Below, in pieces: positions 23,917-31,850 of a stretch of 64,000 nucleotides of DNA. Each line of letters starts with the position of its first letter. The first letter of the stretch is position 1. This stretch comes from Jidongwangia harbinensis (GTDB lineage: Bacteria; Actinomycetota; Actinomycetes; Mycobacteriales; Micromonosporaceae), in assembly GCF_020216025.1 (NCBI RefSeq), contig NZ_JAIWNC010000013.1:186001-250000 (forward strand), in the 5' to 3' direction. Both the position numbers and the translations under genes were made by a program. The notes under the pieces are model-generated. The model was not told the DNA's origin, made no database searches, and saw nothing but the letters and a program-made list of their open reading frames with translations.

Positions 23917-25623
23917 TCACGGCGCCCGGAGCGGGACCACGTCCGGGGCACCGAGCCGGGCCGCGTCGGCGGTCTCGTCGTCCGGCTGCTCCTGCGAGGC
24001 GCGTTCCGCCTCGACCCGGAGCCGGTAGTGGGCCACCTCGCGGTCGGTCTGCTCGGCGGTCCACCCGAGCACGCCGGCCATCAGGCCGGCCGCCACCGGC
24101 GCCGCGGCCAGGCCACGGTCGAACGTCTCGATCGAGATCCGGGTACGCCGGGTGAGCACGTCCTCCAGGTGCCGGGCGCCCTCGTGGCTGGCCGCGTAGA
24201 CCAGTTCCGCGCGCAGGTGGTCCTCCGCGCCGTCCACCGGCCGGCCCAGGTCCGGATCGGCCCGGACCAGGTCGAGCACCTCGGAGACCAGCGAACCGTA
24301 GCGGCGCAGCAGGTGTTCCACCCGGGCCACGTGCAGCCCGGCCTCGTCGGCCAGCATCCGGCGGCGGTTCCACAGCGCCGGGTAGCCGTCCGCGCCGAGC
24401 AGCGGTACCCGTTCGGTGCAGGAGCGCGGCACCGAGCGGCCGAGGCCGTGCACCGCGGCGTCCACCGCGTCGCGGGCCATCACCCGGTACGTCGTGTACT
24501 TGCCGCCCGCGACCACCACCAGCCCGGGCGTCGGGCTGGCCACGGTGTGCTCGCGGGAAAGCTTCGACGTCGACTCCGACTCGCCGGACAGCAGCGGGCG
24601 CAGCCCGGCGTAGACGCCCTGCACGTCGCTGCGGGTCAACGGCGCGGCCAGCACCTGGTTGACCTGCTCGAGCAGGTAGTCGATGTCGGTGCTGGACGCG
24701 GCCGGGTGGGCCTTGTCCAGGGTCCACTCGGTGTCCGTGGTGCCGATGATCCAGTGCCGGCCCCACGGGATGACGAACAGCACGCTGTGCGGGGTACGGC
24801 TGATCAGGCCGGTGGTGGAGCGGATGCGGTCGCGCGGCACCACCAGGTGGATGCCCTTCGACGCCCGTACGTGGAACTGGCCGCGCTCCCCCACCAGCGC
24901 CTGGGTGTCGTCGGTCCACACCCCGGTCGCGTTGATCACCTGCTGGGCGCGTACCTCCAGGGTCCGGTCGTGTTCCAGGTCGTGGACCCGGACCCCGGTG
25001 ACCCGTTCGCCCTCGCGGAGGAACCCCACCACCTCCGCCCGGGACGCCACGTGGGCGCCGTACCCGGCGGCGGTGCGGGCCAGGAACATGGTGTGCCGGG
25101 CGTCGTCGAGCTGGGCGTCGTAGTACCGCAGCGCGCCGACCAGCGCGTCGCGCCGCAGCGCCGGGCAGGCCCGCAACGCGCCGCGCCGGGACAGGTGCCG
25201 GTGCCGGGGCAGGCCCGGCGCGGCCGCCGCCATGACGTCGTAGAGCAGGACCCCGGCGCCGGCGTAGAGCCGCTCCCAGCCGCGGTGCTGCAACGGGTAC
25301 AGGAAGGGCACCGGCCGGGTCAGGTGCGGCGCCAGCCGGGTGAGGATCAGGCCGCGTTCCCGCAGGGCCTCGCGGACCAGGCCGAAGTCCAGCATCTCCA
25401 GGTAGCGCAGGCCGCCGTGGATGAGTTTGCTGGACCGGCTGGACGTGCCGGAGGCGAAGTCGCGGGCCTCGAGCAACGCGACGGAGAGGCCGCGGGTGGC
25501 GGCGTCGAGGGCGCAACCGGCGCCCACCACCCCGCCGCCCACCACGAGGACGTCGACCTCCGTGCCGGGCAGCGCGGACAGCGCCGCCGCCCGGCCGGAC
25601 GGGGAGAGCGCCGGCTCAGTCAA
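23917..25623 (-). CDS. glpD: Glycerol-3-phosphate dehydrogenase (FAD-dependent)
   Basis: A 568-residue membrane-associated flavoprotein oxidising glycerol 3-phosphate to dihydroxyacetone phosphate. The FAD motif VLVVGGGVVGAGCALDAATRG lies at about 25-45, followed by SSRSSKLIHGGLRYLE, which is typical of GlpD. The C-terminal DAO_C-like helical domain is present. Its start overlaps the glpK stop by 8 bp, making it the last gene of glpF-glpK-glpD. Length is within the family range. Confidence 0.95.
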   Translation of the reverse strand: MTEPALSPSGRAAALSALPGTEVDVLVVGGGVVGAGCALDAATRGLSVALLEARDFASGTSSRSSKLIHGGLRYLEMLDFGLVREALRERGLILTRLAPHLTRPVPFLYPLQHRGWERLYAGAGVLLYDVMAAAAPGLPRHRHLSRRGALRACPALRRDALVGALRYYDAQLDDARHTMFLARTAAGYGAHVASRAEVVGFLREGERVTGVRVHDLEHDRTLEVRAQQVINATGVWTDDTQALVGERGQFHVRASKGIHLVVPRDRIRSTTGLISRTPHSVLFVIPWGRHWIIGTTDTEWTLDKAHPAASSTDIDYLLEQVNQVLAAPLTRSDVQGVYAGLRPLLSGESESTSKLSREHTVASPTPGLVVVAGGKYTTYRVMARDAVDAAVHGLGRSVPRSCTERVPLLGADGYPALWNRRRMLADEAGLHVARVEHLLRRYGSLVSEVLDLVRADPDLGRPVDGAEDHLRAELVYAASHEGARHLEDVLTRRTRISIETFDRGLAAAPVAAGLMAGVLGWTAEQTDREVAHYRLRVEAERASQEQPDDETADAARLGAPDVVPLRAP

Positions 25624-27133
25624 CGTCGACCCAATCGAGCGTGCGCTGCACGGCCTTCTGCCACTGGCCGTACCCCGCCGACCGTTGGTCGTCGGTCCAG
25701 GCGGGCTGCCAGCGCCGGGACTCGTTCCAGTTGTCGCGCAGTTCGTCGGTGGACTTCCAGAAGCCGACCGCGAGCCCGGCCGCGTAGGCGGCGCCCAGCG
25801 CGGTGGTCTCGGCCACCACCGGCCGGCTCACCGCCACGCCGAGCACGTCCGCCTGGATCTGCATGCAGAGTTCGTTGACGGTGATGCCGCCGTCCACCTT
25901 GAGCACGTCCAGCCGCACGCCGGAGTCCTGCGCCATGGCCTCGACCACGTCCCGGGTCTGGTAGCAGATCGATTCCAGGGTGGCCCGGGCCAGGTGCGCG
26001 TCGGTGTTGAACCGGGACAGCCCGACGATCGCCCCGCGGGCGTCCGAGCGCCAGTACGGCGCGAACAGCCCGGAGAACGCGGGTACGAAGTAGACGCCGC
26101 CGCTGTCCGGCACCGAGCCGGCCAGCGATTCGCTCTCCGCGGCGGCGTTGATGATGTGCAGCTGGTCGCGCAGCCACTGCACCGCGGATCCGGTGACCGC
26201 GATCGAACCTTCCAGCGCGTACACCGGTGGCGCGGTGCCGAACCGGTACGCCACCGTGGTGAGCAGGCCGTGGTTCGAGCGGACCAGTTCGGTACCGGTG
26301 TTGAGCAGCATGAAGTTGCCGGTCCCGTAGGTGTTCTTGGCCTCGCCCACGGCGAAGCAGACCTGGCCCACCGTGGCGGCCTGCTGGTCGCCGAGGTCGC
26401 CGGTGAGCGGGACGTCGCCGCCCAGCGGGCCCGGCGCGTGGGCCGTGCCGTAGGTGTCGGGGTCCGACGACGGCCGGATCTCCGGCAGCATCGCGCGCGG
26501 GATGCCGAAGAACGACAGCAGTTCGTCGTCCCAGTCGAGCGTCTCCAGGTCCATCAGCATGGTGCGGCTGGCGTTGGTCACGTCGGTGACGTGGTTCCCG
26601 CCCTCGACGCCGCCGGTGAGGTGCCACAGCAGCCAGCTGTCGGTGTTGCCGAAGACGGCGTCGCCACGCTCGGCGGCCGCCCGTACCCCGTCGACGTTCT
26701 CCAGGATCCACTGGATCTTGCCGGCGGAGAAGTACGTGGCCGGCGGCAGGCCGGCCTTGCGCCGGATCACGTCACCGCGCCCGTCGCGGTCCAGCGCCGA
26801 GGCGATCCGGTCGGTCCGGGTGTCCTGCCAGACGATCGCGTTGTAGTACGGCCGCCCGGTGCGCCGGTCCCACACCACGGTGGTCTCGCGCTGGTTCGTG
26901 ACGCCCAGGGCGGCGAGGTCGGTGGCCCGCAGATTCGCCTTCTGCATGGCGGTCCGGATCACCGACACCGTCCGGTCCCAGATCTCGATCGGGTTGTGCT
27001 CCACCCAGCCGGCCTGCGGCAGGATCTGCTCGTGCTCGAGCTGGTGGCGGCCGACCTCGTTGCCGCCGTGGTCGAAGATCATGAAGCGGGTGCTGGTGGT
27101 GCCCTGGTCGACGGCGCCGACGAAGTCAGCCAT
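25616..27133 (-). CDS. glpK: Glycerol kinase 1
   Basis: A 505-residue FGGY kinase phosphorylating glycerol to glycerol 3-phosphate. Motifs: AVDQGTTSTRFMIFD at the start, NQRETTVVWD with VWQDTRT for substrate binding, GTGNFMLLNTG at the ATP site and DGGITVNELCMQIQAD near the C-terminus. It overlaps glpF (8 bp) and glpD (8 bp). It is only moderately similar to the second kinase at 28868-30361; for example, its ATP-site segment reads YGTGNFMLLN against YGTGSFLLLH there. Confidence 0.95.
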   Translation of the reverse strand: MADFVGAVDQGTTSTRFMIFDHGGNEVGRHQLEHEQILPQAGWVEHNPIEIWDRTVSVIRTAMQKANLRATDLAALGVTNQRETTVVWDRRTGRPYYNAIVWQDTRTDRIASALDRDGRGDVIRRKAGLPPATYFSAGKIQWILENVDGVRAAAERGDAVFGNTDSWLLWHLTGGVEGGNHVTDVTNASRTMLMDLETLDWDDELLSFFGIPRAMLPEIRPSSDPDTYGTAHAPGPLGGDVPLTGDLGDQQAATVGQVCFAVGEAKNTYGTGNFMLLNTGTELVRSNHGLLTTVAYRFGTAPPVYALEGSIAVTGSAVQWLRDQLHIINAAAESESLAGSVPDSGGVYFVPAFSGLFAPYWRSDARGAIVGLSRFNTDAHLARATLESICYQTRDVVEAMAQDSGVRLDVLKVDGGITVNELCMQIQADVLGVAVSRPVVAETTALGAAYAAGLAVGFWKSTDELRDNWNESRRWQPAWTDDQRSAGYGQWQKAVQRTLDWVDVD

Positions 27134-27965
27134 GGTGCGCCTCCACGCGCTCGGTTCGGGGTGCCGGGAGTTCGCCCGGCTCCTGCGGTGCGGCCGACGG
27201 CAGGAACCGCCCGACCAGGCCCTGGTAGAGGCCGGCGCCGAGGATTCCGCCGACCACCGGGCCGACGATCGGTATCCAGAAGTACAGGTAGCCGGTCTGG
27301 TCGCGGAACGCGCCGCCGTACCCGGTGAGGAAACTGGCCAGCCGCGGCCCGAAGTCCCGGGCCGGGTTGATCGCGTAGCCCGCGTTCGTCCCCCAGGCCA
27401 TGCCGATCGCGACCACCAGCAGGCCGATGACGAACGGGGCCAGGTTCGCGGCCGGCGGGGTGCCCGCGGCGTCGGTGATGGCCAGGATCAGGAACAGCAG
27501 GATGGCGGTGCCGATCACCTGGTCCCGCAGGGCACCCCACTCGCCGACCGGCAGCGTGCCGTTGCCCGGCAGGGTGGAGAACACGCCCTGGGTCTTGATG
27601 GTCAGCCCCGGGTCCTGCTGGTGCAGCACCTCGGTGTAGTTCCAGCGGACCAGCAGCGCGGCGACGAACGCGCCGAAGAACTGGGCCAGGCAGTACGGCG
27701 TCACCTTGCGCCAGGCGAAGCCCTTGAACACCGCGAGCGCGATGGTGACCGCCGGGTTCAGGTGCGCGCCGCTGACCCGGCCGGCCACGTACACGCCGAG
27801 CATGACACCCAGCCCCCAGGCCCAGGCGATGCTGTCGTGGTCGCCGAGCTGACCGCCCACCACCTGGGCGACGACGCCCACGCCGAACAGGATGAGGATC
27901 ATGGTTCCGGCGAACTCGGCGGCGAGTTCGCCGAGCAGGCCCGGGATCTTCAGTCGTGCTGCCAT
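27126..27965 (-). CDS. glpF: Glycerol uptake facilitator (aquaglyceroporin)
   Basis: A 279-residue membrane channel of the MIP family with both pore signatures: HLNPAVT in the first half and INPARDFGPR in the second. Asp after the second NPAR is the mark of glycerol-conducting members. Six hydrophobic segments are visible. It is the first gene of the - strand operon; the divergent IclR regulator starts 127 bp away, with a 19-bp palindrome between them. Confidence 0.93.
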   Translation of the reverse strand: MAARLKIPGLLGELAAEFAGTMILILFGVGVVAQVVGGQLGDHDSIAWAWGLGVMLGVYVAGRVSGAHLNPAVTIALAVFKGFAWRKVTPYCLAQFFGAFVAALLVRWNYTEVLHQQDPGLTIKTQGVFSTLPGNGTLPVGEWGALRDQVIGTAILLFLILAITDAAGTPPAANLAPFVIGLLVVAIGMAWGTNAGYAINPARDFGPRLASFLTGYGGAFRDQTGYLYFWIPIVGPVVGGILGAGLYQGLVGRFLPSAAPQEPGELPAPRTERVEAHHG

Positions 27966-28028
27966 GTGCCCTCCAAGGTCCGGTGTGGCCCGACGCTAGG
28001 GAGGCTCCCGGGGACCGGCAAGGACGAC

Positions 28029-28047
28029 CGTTCGACATTGTCGAACG
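28029..28047. promoter_or_regulatory. Palindromic operator between glpF and the IclR regulator
   Basis: CGTTCGACATTGTCGAACG is a perfect palindrome of two 9-bp arms around one base, in the 126-bp divergent region. The IclR (GylR-like) regulator encoded next to it is the likely ligand, controlling both directions. In Streptomyces, GylR represses glycerol genes; that this site works the same way is inferred. Confidence 0.75.
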
Positions 28048-28091
28048 CTCAGCGTGCGTCAGTCGTCACGGATTGGCATAGCATCCGAAAC

Positions 28092-28847
28092 GTGCCCGGA
28101 ACCGTGCAATCGATCGAGCGAGCGGCCGCCATCCTCCGGATGCTCGCCGGCGGCACCGGCCGACTCGGCCTCGGCGAGATCGCCGCGTCCCTCGACCTGG
28201 CCAAGGGCACCACCCACGGCATCCTGCGCACGCTGCGGCACGTCGGGTTCGTGGAACAGGACCGGGTGTCCGGCCGGTACCAGCTCGGCGCCGCGGTGCT
28301 GCACCTGGGCGACAGCCACCTCGACGTCAACGAACTGCGCTCCCGGTCGATCAACTGGGCGGACCCGCTGGCCGCGCGCAGCGGCGAGGCGGTCCGGATC
28401 GGCACCGTCCGGCAGGGACGGGCCCTGGTGGTGCACCACGTCTTCCGTCCCGACGACACGTTCCAGACGCTGGACACCGGCACGCTGCTGCCGTTGCACG
28501 CCACCGCGCTCGGCAAGGTGCTGCTCGCGTACCGGGCCGCCGAACCGCCCGCCGAGCTGGAGGCGTTCACCCGGCGCACCGTGGTGTCCCGGCGGGAGCT
28601 GGCCACCGCCCTGGACCGGGTACGCACCGCCGGGTGGGGCACCGAGATCGAGGAACTCACCCTGGGCGAGGCGGCGATCGCCGCGCCGATCCGGGGGTAC
28701 GGCGGGCTGGTCGTCGGCGCCATCGGCATCTCGGGCCCGGTCGAGCGCCTCTGCGACACCCGGTACCGGCCGCATCCGCGACTGGTCGGCCACGTCCGGG
28801 ACGCCGCCCGCGCGGTCTCCGCGGACCTCGGAGCCGCCCGGCACTGA
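28092..28847 (+). CDS. IclR-family regulator, GylR-like
   Basis: A 251-residue regulator: an N-terminal winged helix (about 5-65, with SIERAAAILRMLAG and LAKGTTHGILRTL), then an IclR effector domain with HHVFRPDD, LPLHATALGKVLLA and a final GAIGISGP. GTG start at 28092 with no strong ribosome binding site. It is divergent from glpF and 20 nt upstream of a second glycerol kinase. The neighbours match the Streptomyces gylR-glycerol arrangement, so glycerol or glycerol 3-phosphate is the likely inducer. Confidence 0.9.
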   Translation: MPGTVQSIERAAAILRMLAGGTGRLGLGEIAASLDLAKGTTHGILRTLRHVGFVEQDRVSGRYQLGAAVLHLGDSHLDVNELRSRSINWADPLAARSGEAVRIGTVRQGRALVVHHVFRPDDTFQTLDTGTLLPLHATALGKVLLAYRAAEPPAELEAFTRRTVVSRRELATALDRVRTAGWGTEIEELTLGEAAIAAPIRGYGGLVVGAIGISGPVERLCDTRYRPHPRLVGHVRDAARAVSADLGAARH

Positions 28848-28867
28848 CCACCGCACGGGGAGGGCTG

Positions 28868-30361
28868 ATGACCGAACGCTTCGTGGTCGCCATCGACCAG
28901 GGCACCACCTCGACACGGTGCATCGTGTTCGACCGGCACGGCCAGCTCGTCTCCCTGGCCCAGCAGGAACACAAGCAGCACTTCCCGCGGCCCGGCTGGG
29001 TCGAGCACGACGCCGGCGAGATCTGGCGCAACGTGGAACGGCTGGCGCCGCTGGCCCTGCAGCGCGCCGGGATCACCACCGGCCAGGTGTCCGCGGTCGG
29101 CATCGCGAACCAGCGGGAGACCACGGTGCTCTGGGACCGGCGTACCGGGGTGCCGGTCGGCCGGGCCGTCGTCTGGCAGGACACCCGTACCGACGGGCTG
29201 GTCAACACGCTGGCCCACGCGCCCGGCGCCGCCGAGGTGCAGGAGCGCAGCGGGCTGCCGCTGGCCACGTACTTCTCCGGGCCACGCCTGAACTGGATCC
29301 TCGACCACACGCCCGGCCTGCGCGACCGTGCCGAACGCGGCGAGGTGCTGTTCGGCACCATGGAGACCTGGCTGATCTGGAACCTCACCGGCGGCCTGCA
29401 CGTCACCGACGTCACCAACGCCAGCCGCACCATGCTGCTCGACGTGCGTACCCTCCGGTGGTCGCCGCAGGCGTGCGAGTTCTTCGGCGTGCCGATGGCG
29501 ATGCTGCCCGAGGTCCGGCCGTCGGTCGCGGTCTTCGGCCGGGCCCGGTCCGCGTTCCCCGGGGTACGGATCGGCGCGGCCCTCGGCGACCAGCAGGCCG
29601 CGCTCTTCGGGCAGACCTGCTTCACCCCCGGCGAGGCCAAGTGCACCTACGGCACCGGCAGTTTCCTGCTGCTGCACACCGGCCCGGAACTGATCCGGTC
29701 CACCCACGGGCTGCTCACCACGGTCGCCTACCAGCTCGCCGGCGAACCCGCCCAGTACGCGCTGGAGGGCTCGATCGCGATCACCGGCTCGCTGGTGCAG
29801 TGGTTCCGCGACCAGCTGGAGCTGATCAGCAGTGCGCCGGAGATCGAGACGCTGGCGCGGACGGTCGCCGACAACGGCGGCTGCTACATCGTCCCGGCGT
29901 TCTCCGGCCTGTACGCGCCGCACTGGCGCAGCGAGGCACGCGGGGTGATCGTGGGGCTGACCTCGTACATCACCAAGGGACATCTGGCCCGGGCGGTGCT
30001 GGAGGCGACCGCCTGGCAGACCCGCGAGGTGGTCGACGCGATGAACGCGAACTCCGGCCTCACCCTCACCACGCTGAAGGTCGACGGCGGCATGACCGCC
30101 GACAACCTGCTCATGCAGTCCGTCGCGGACGTGCTGGACGTGCCGGTGGTCCGCCCGCTGGCCAGTGAGACCGTGTCGCTGGGTGCGGCGTACGCGGCCG
30201 GCCTGGCCGTCGGTTACTGGTCGGACCTGGAGGACCTGCGGCGCAACTGGCACCGGGCGGCACAGTGGATGCCCGCGATGGAACCGGCGGTGCGCGACCG
30301 GGAGTACGGCAACTGGCGGCGGGCCGTCGAGCGCACCTTCGACTGGATCACGCCGGCCTGA
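28868..30361 (+). CDS. glpK2: Glycerol kinase 2 (paralogue)
   Basis: A 497-residue FGGY kinase with AIDQGTTSTRCIVFD, NQRETTVLWD, YGTGSFLLLHTG and DGGMTADNLLMQSVAD. All usual glycerol kinase motifs are intact, so it should be active on glycerol or a related polyol. It is co-directional with, and 20 nt from, the IclR regulator and has no facilitator or dehydrogenase of its own. GGGGAGGG precedes its ATG. The 3' end overlaps the convergent acyl-CoA synthetase gene by 14 bp. Keeping two kinases around one regulator is unusual. Confidence 0.92.
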   Translation: MTERFVVAIDQGTTSTRCIVFDRHGQLVSLAQQEHKQHFPRPGWVEHDAGEIWRNVERLAPLALQRAGITTGQVSAVGIANQRETTVLWDRRTGVPVGRAVVWQDTRTDGLVNTLAHAPGAAEVQERSGLPLATYFSGPRLNWILDHTPGLRDRAERGEVLFGTMETWLIWNLTGGLHVTDVTNASRTMLLDVRTLRWSPQACEFFGVPMAMLPEVRPSVAVFGRARSAFPGVRIGAALGDQQAALFGQTCFTPGEAKCTYGTGSFLLLHTGPELIRSTHGLLTTVAYQLAGEPAQYALEGSIAITGSLVQWFRDQLELISSAPEIETLARTVADNGGCYIVPAFSGLYAPHWRSEARGVIVGLTSYITKGHLARAVLEATAWQTREVVDAMNANSGLTLTTLKVDGGMTADNLLMQSVADVLDVPVVRPLASETVSLGAAYAAGLAVGYWSDLEDLRRNWHRAAQWMPAMEPAVRDREYGNWRRAVERTFDWITPA

Positions 30362-31745
30362 GCCGGCTCTTCTGGACCTTGCCCATCGCGTTGCGCGGCA
30401 GCGCGTCCACCAGGCGCACCGACCGCGGCCGCTTGTGCGCCGCCAGGCGCTCCGCCACGAAGGTGATCAGGTCGGCCGGCGACACCGCGTCGGCGACGAC
30501 GAACGCGGTCACCTGCTCGCCCAGGTCCGGGTGCGGCAGGCCGACCACGGCGGCCTCGCGGACCGCCGGATGCAGCAGGAGCGCGTCCTCGACCTCGCCG
30601 GCACCGACCCGGTAGCCGCCGGTCTTGATCAGGTCGGTGGACGCCCGGCCGACGATGCGGTGCCAGCCGTCCGGGCCGACGGTGGCCACGTCGCCGGTCG
30701 GGTACCAGCCGTCGACCAGCGGCGGCGGCTCCGTCACGCCGTCGGAGAGGTAACCCTCGAACAGGGTGGTCCCGCGCACCTGCAACTGCCCGATGGTGGC
30801 GCCGTCGTGGGCCACCGGGTGGCCGGCGTCGTCGACGATCCGGGTCCGCACGCCGGCCACCGGCCGTCCGACGTGGCCCGGCCGCCGCTCGCCGTCGGCC
30901 CGGGCGCTGACCGTGATCAGGGTTTCGGTCATGCCGTACCGCTCCACCGGCGCCTGGCCGGTCAGCGCCAGCAGGTCCCGGAACACCGGCACCGGCAGCG
31001 GCGCGCTGCCCGAGACCAGCAGCCGCGCGGACCGCAGCCGCCGGGCGGCGTCCGGCGCGGCGCAGATCCGCGACCACACGGTCGGTACCCCGAAGTAGAG
31101 CGTGCCGCCGGCGGCGGCGTAGGCGTCCGGAAGCGGGCGGCCGGTGTGCACCAGCCGGGAACCGGTCCGCAGCGCGCCCAGGACGCCGAGGACCAGACCG
31201 TGCACATGGAACAACGGCAGCCCGTGCACCAGCGTGTCGTCCGCGGTCCAGGCCCACGCCTCGGCCAGGGCGTCGAGGTCGGCGGCGATCGCCGCCCGGG
31301 ACAGCACCACGCCCTTGGGCAGGCCGGTGGTGCCGCTGGTGTAGAGGATCAGCGCGGCCCGCTCCAGGGGCGGCTCGGCCGGAACGGTCGCCGCGGGTCC
31401 CGGCCGGGTGATCGGCAGGACGGGCAGACCGCTGTCGCCGGCCGCGTCCGGATCGTCCGAGAGCATCAGCGCCGCGCCCGAGTCGCGCAGCACGTGCCCG
31501 CGTTCCAGGTGACCGGCGTCCGGCGGGACCGGCACCACCGGAACGCCGGCCAGCAGCCCCGCCGTCACCGCCACCACGGCCGGCACCCCGGCGGCGGCGT
31601 GCACCGCGACGGCCGGGGCACCGGTCAGGTCGGCCGCCACGGCCGCGGCCCGGCCGAGCAGGTCGTGCCGGGACAGCGTCTGGCCCGGGGCGGTGACCGC
31701 GTCCGCCGGATCGGCGTCCTGGTGCAGGGCGGAGAGCAATCGCAT
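30348..31745 (-). CDS. Acyl-CoA synthetase, malonyl-CoA synthetase (MatB)-like
   Basis: A 465-residue adenylate-forming enzyme. A3-type loop LILYTSGTTGLPKGVVLS, YGMTET motif, WYPTGDVATVGPDG, and C-terminal NAMGKVQKSRLRPA with the catalytic lysine. Compact size, HVHGLVLG and the GKVQKS ending resemble MatB enzymes that make malonyl-CoA or methylmalonyl-CoA from the free diacids. It could supply extender units to the PKS downstream, though it lies 10 kb away. The start is taken at the ATG of MRLLSALH; an alternative ATG is 9 bp upstream. Confidence 0.8.
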   Translation of the reverse strand: MRLLSALHQDADPADAVTAPGQTLSRHDLLGRAAAVAADLTGAPAVAVHAAAGVPAVVAVTAGLLAGVPVVPVPPDAGHLERGHVLRDSGAALMLSDDPDAAGDSGLPVLPITRPGPAATVPAEPPLERAALILYTSGTTGLPKGVVLSRAAIAADLDALAEAWAWTADDTLVHGLPLFHVHGLVLGVLGALRTGSRLVHTGRPLPDAYAAAGGTLYFGVPTVWSRICAAPDAARRLRSARLLVSGSAPLPVPVFRDLLALTGQAPVERYGMTETLITVSARADGERRPGHVGRPVAGVRTRIVDDAGHPVAHDGATIGQLQVRGTTLFEGYLSDGVTEPPPLVDGWYPTGDVATVGPDGWHRIVGRASTDLIKTGGYRVGAGEVEDALLLHPAVREAAVVGLPHPDLGEQVTAFVVADAVSPADLITFVAERLAAHKRPRSVRLVDALPRNAMGKVQKSRLRPA

Positions 31746-31804
31746 GCCGCCCATTCAACATGATCGACGGCCGGTACCCCCGCTGACGCGGACCATCGGG
31801 TGAG

Positions 31805-31842
31805 TGATCCCGGCCGCCGCCGGGTGGCGGCGGCCGGGATCA
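31805..31842. terminator. Strong hairpin terminator downstream of the M36 protease
   Basis: A perfect 17-bp inverted repeat (31805-31821 / 31826-31842) with a 4-nt loop, starting 8 nt after the protease stop. It also lies upstream of the acyl-CoA synthetase gene on the same strand, so it separates the two transcription units. Confidence 0.8.
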
Positions 31843-31850
31843 GCCGTAGG

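Noticed and set aside
30348..31745. MatB-like gene as part of the PKS operon
   Set aside because: It is separated by protease, kinase and terpene genes and by a strong terminator; a supply role is possible but not shown by position.
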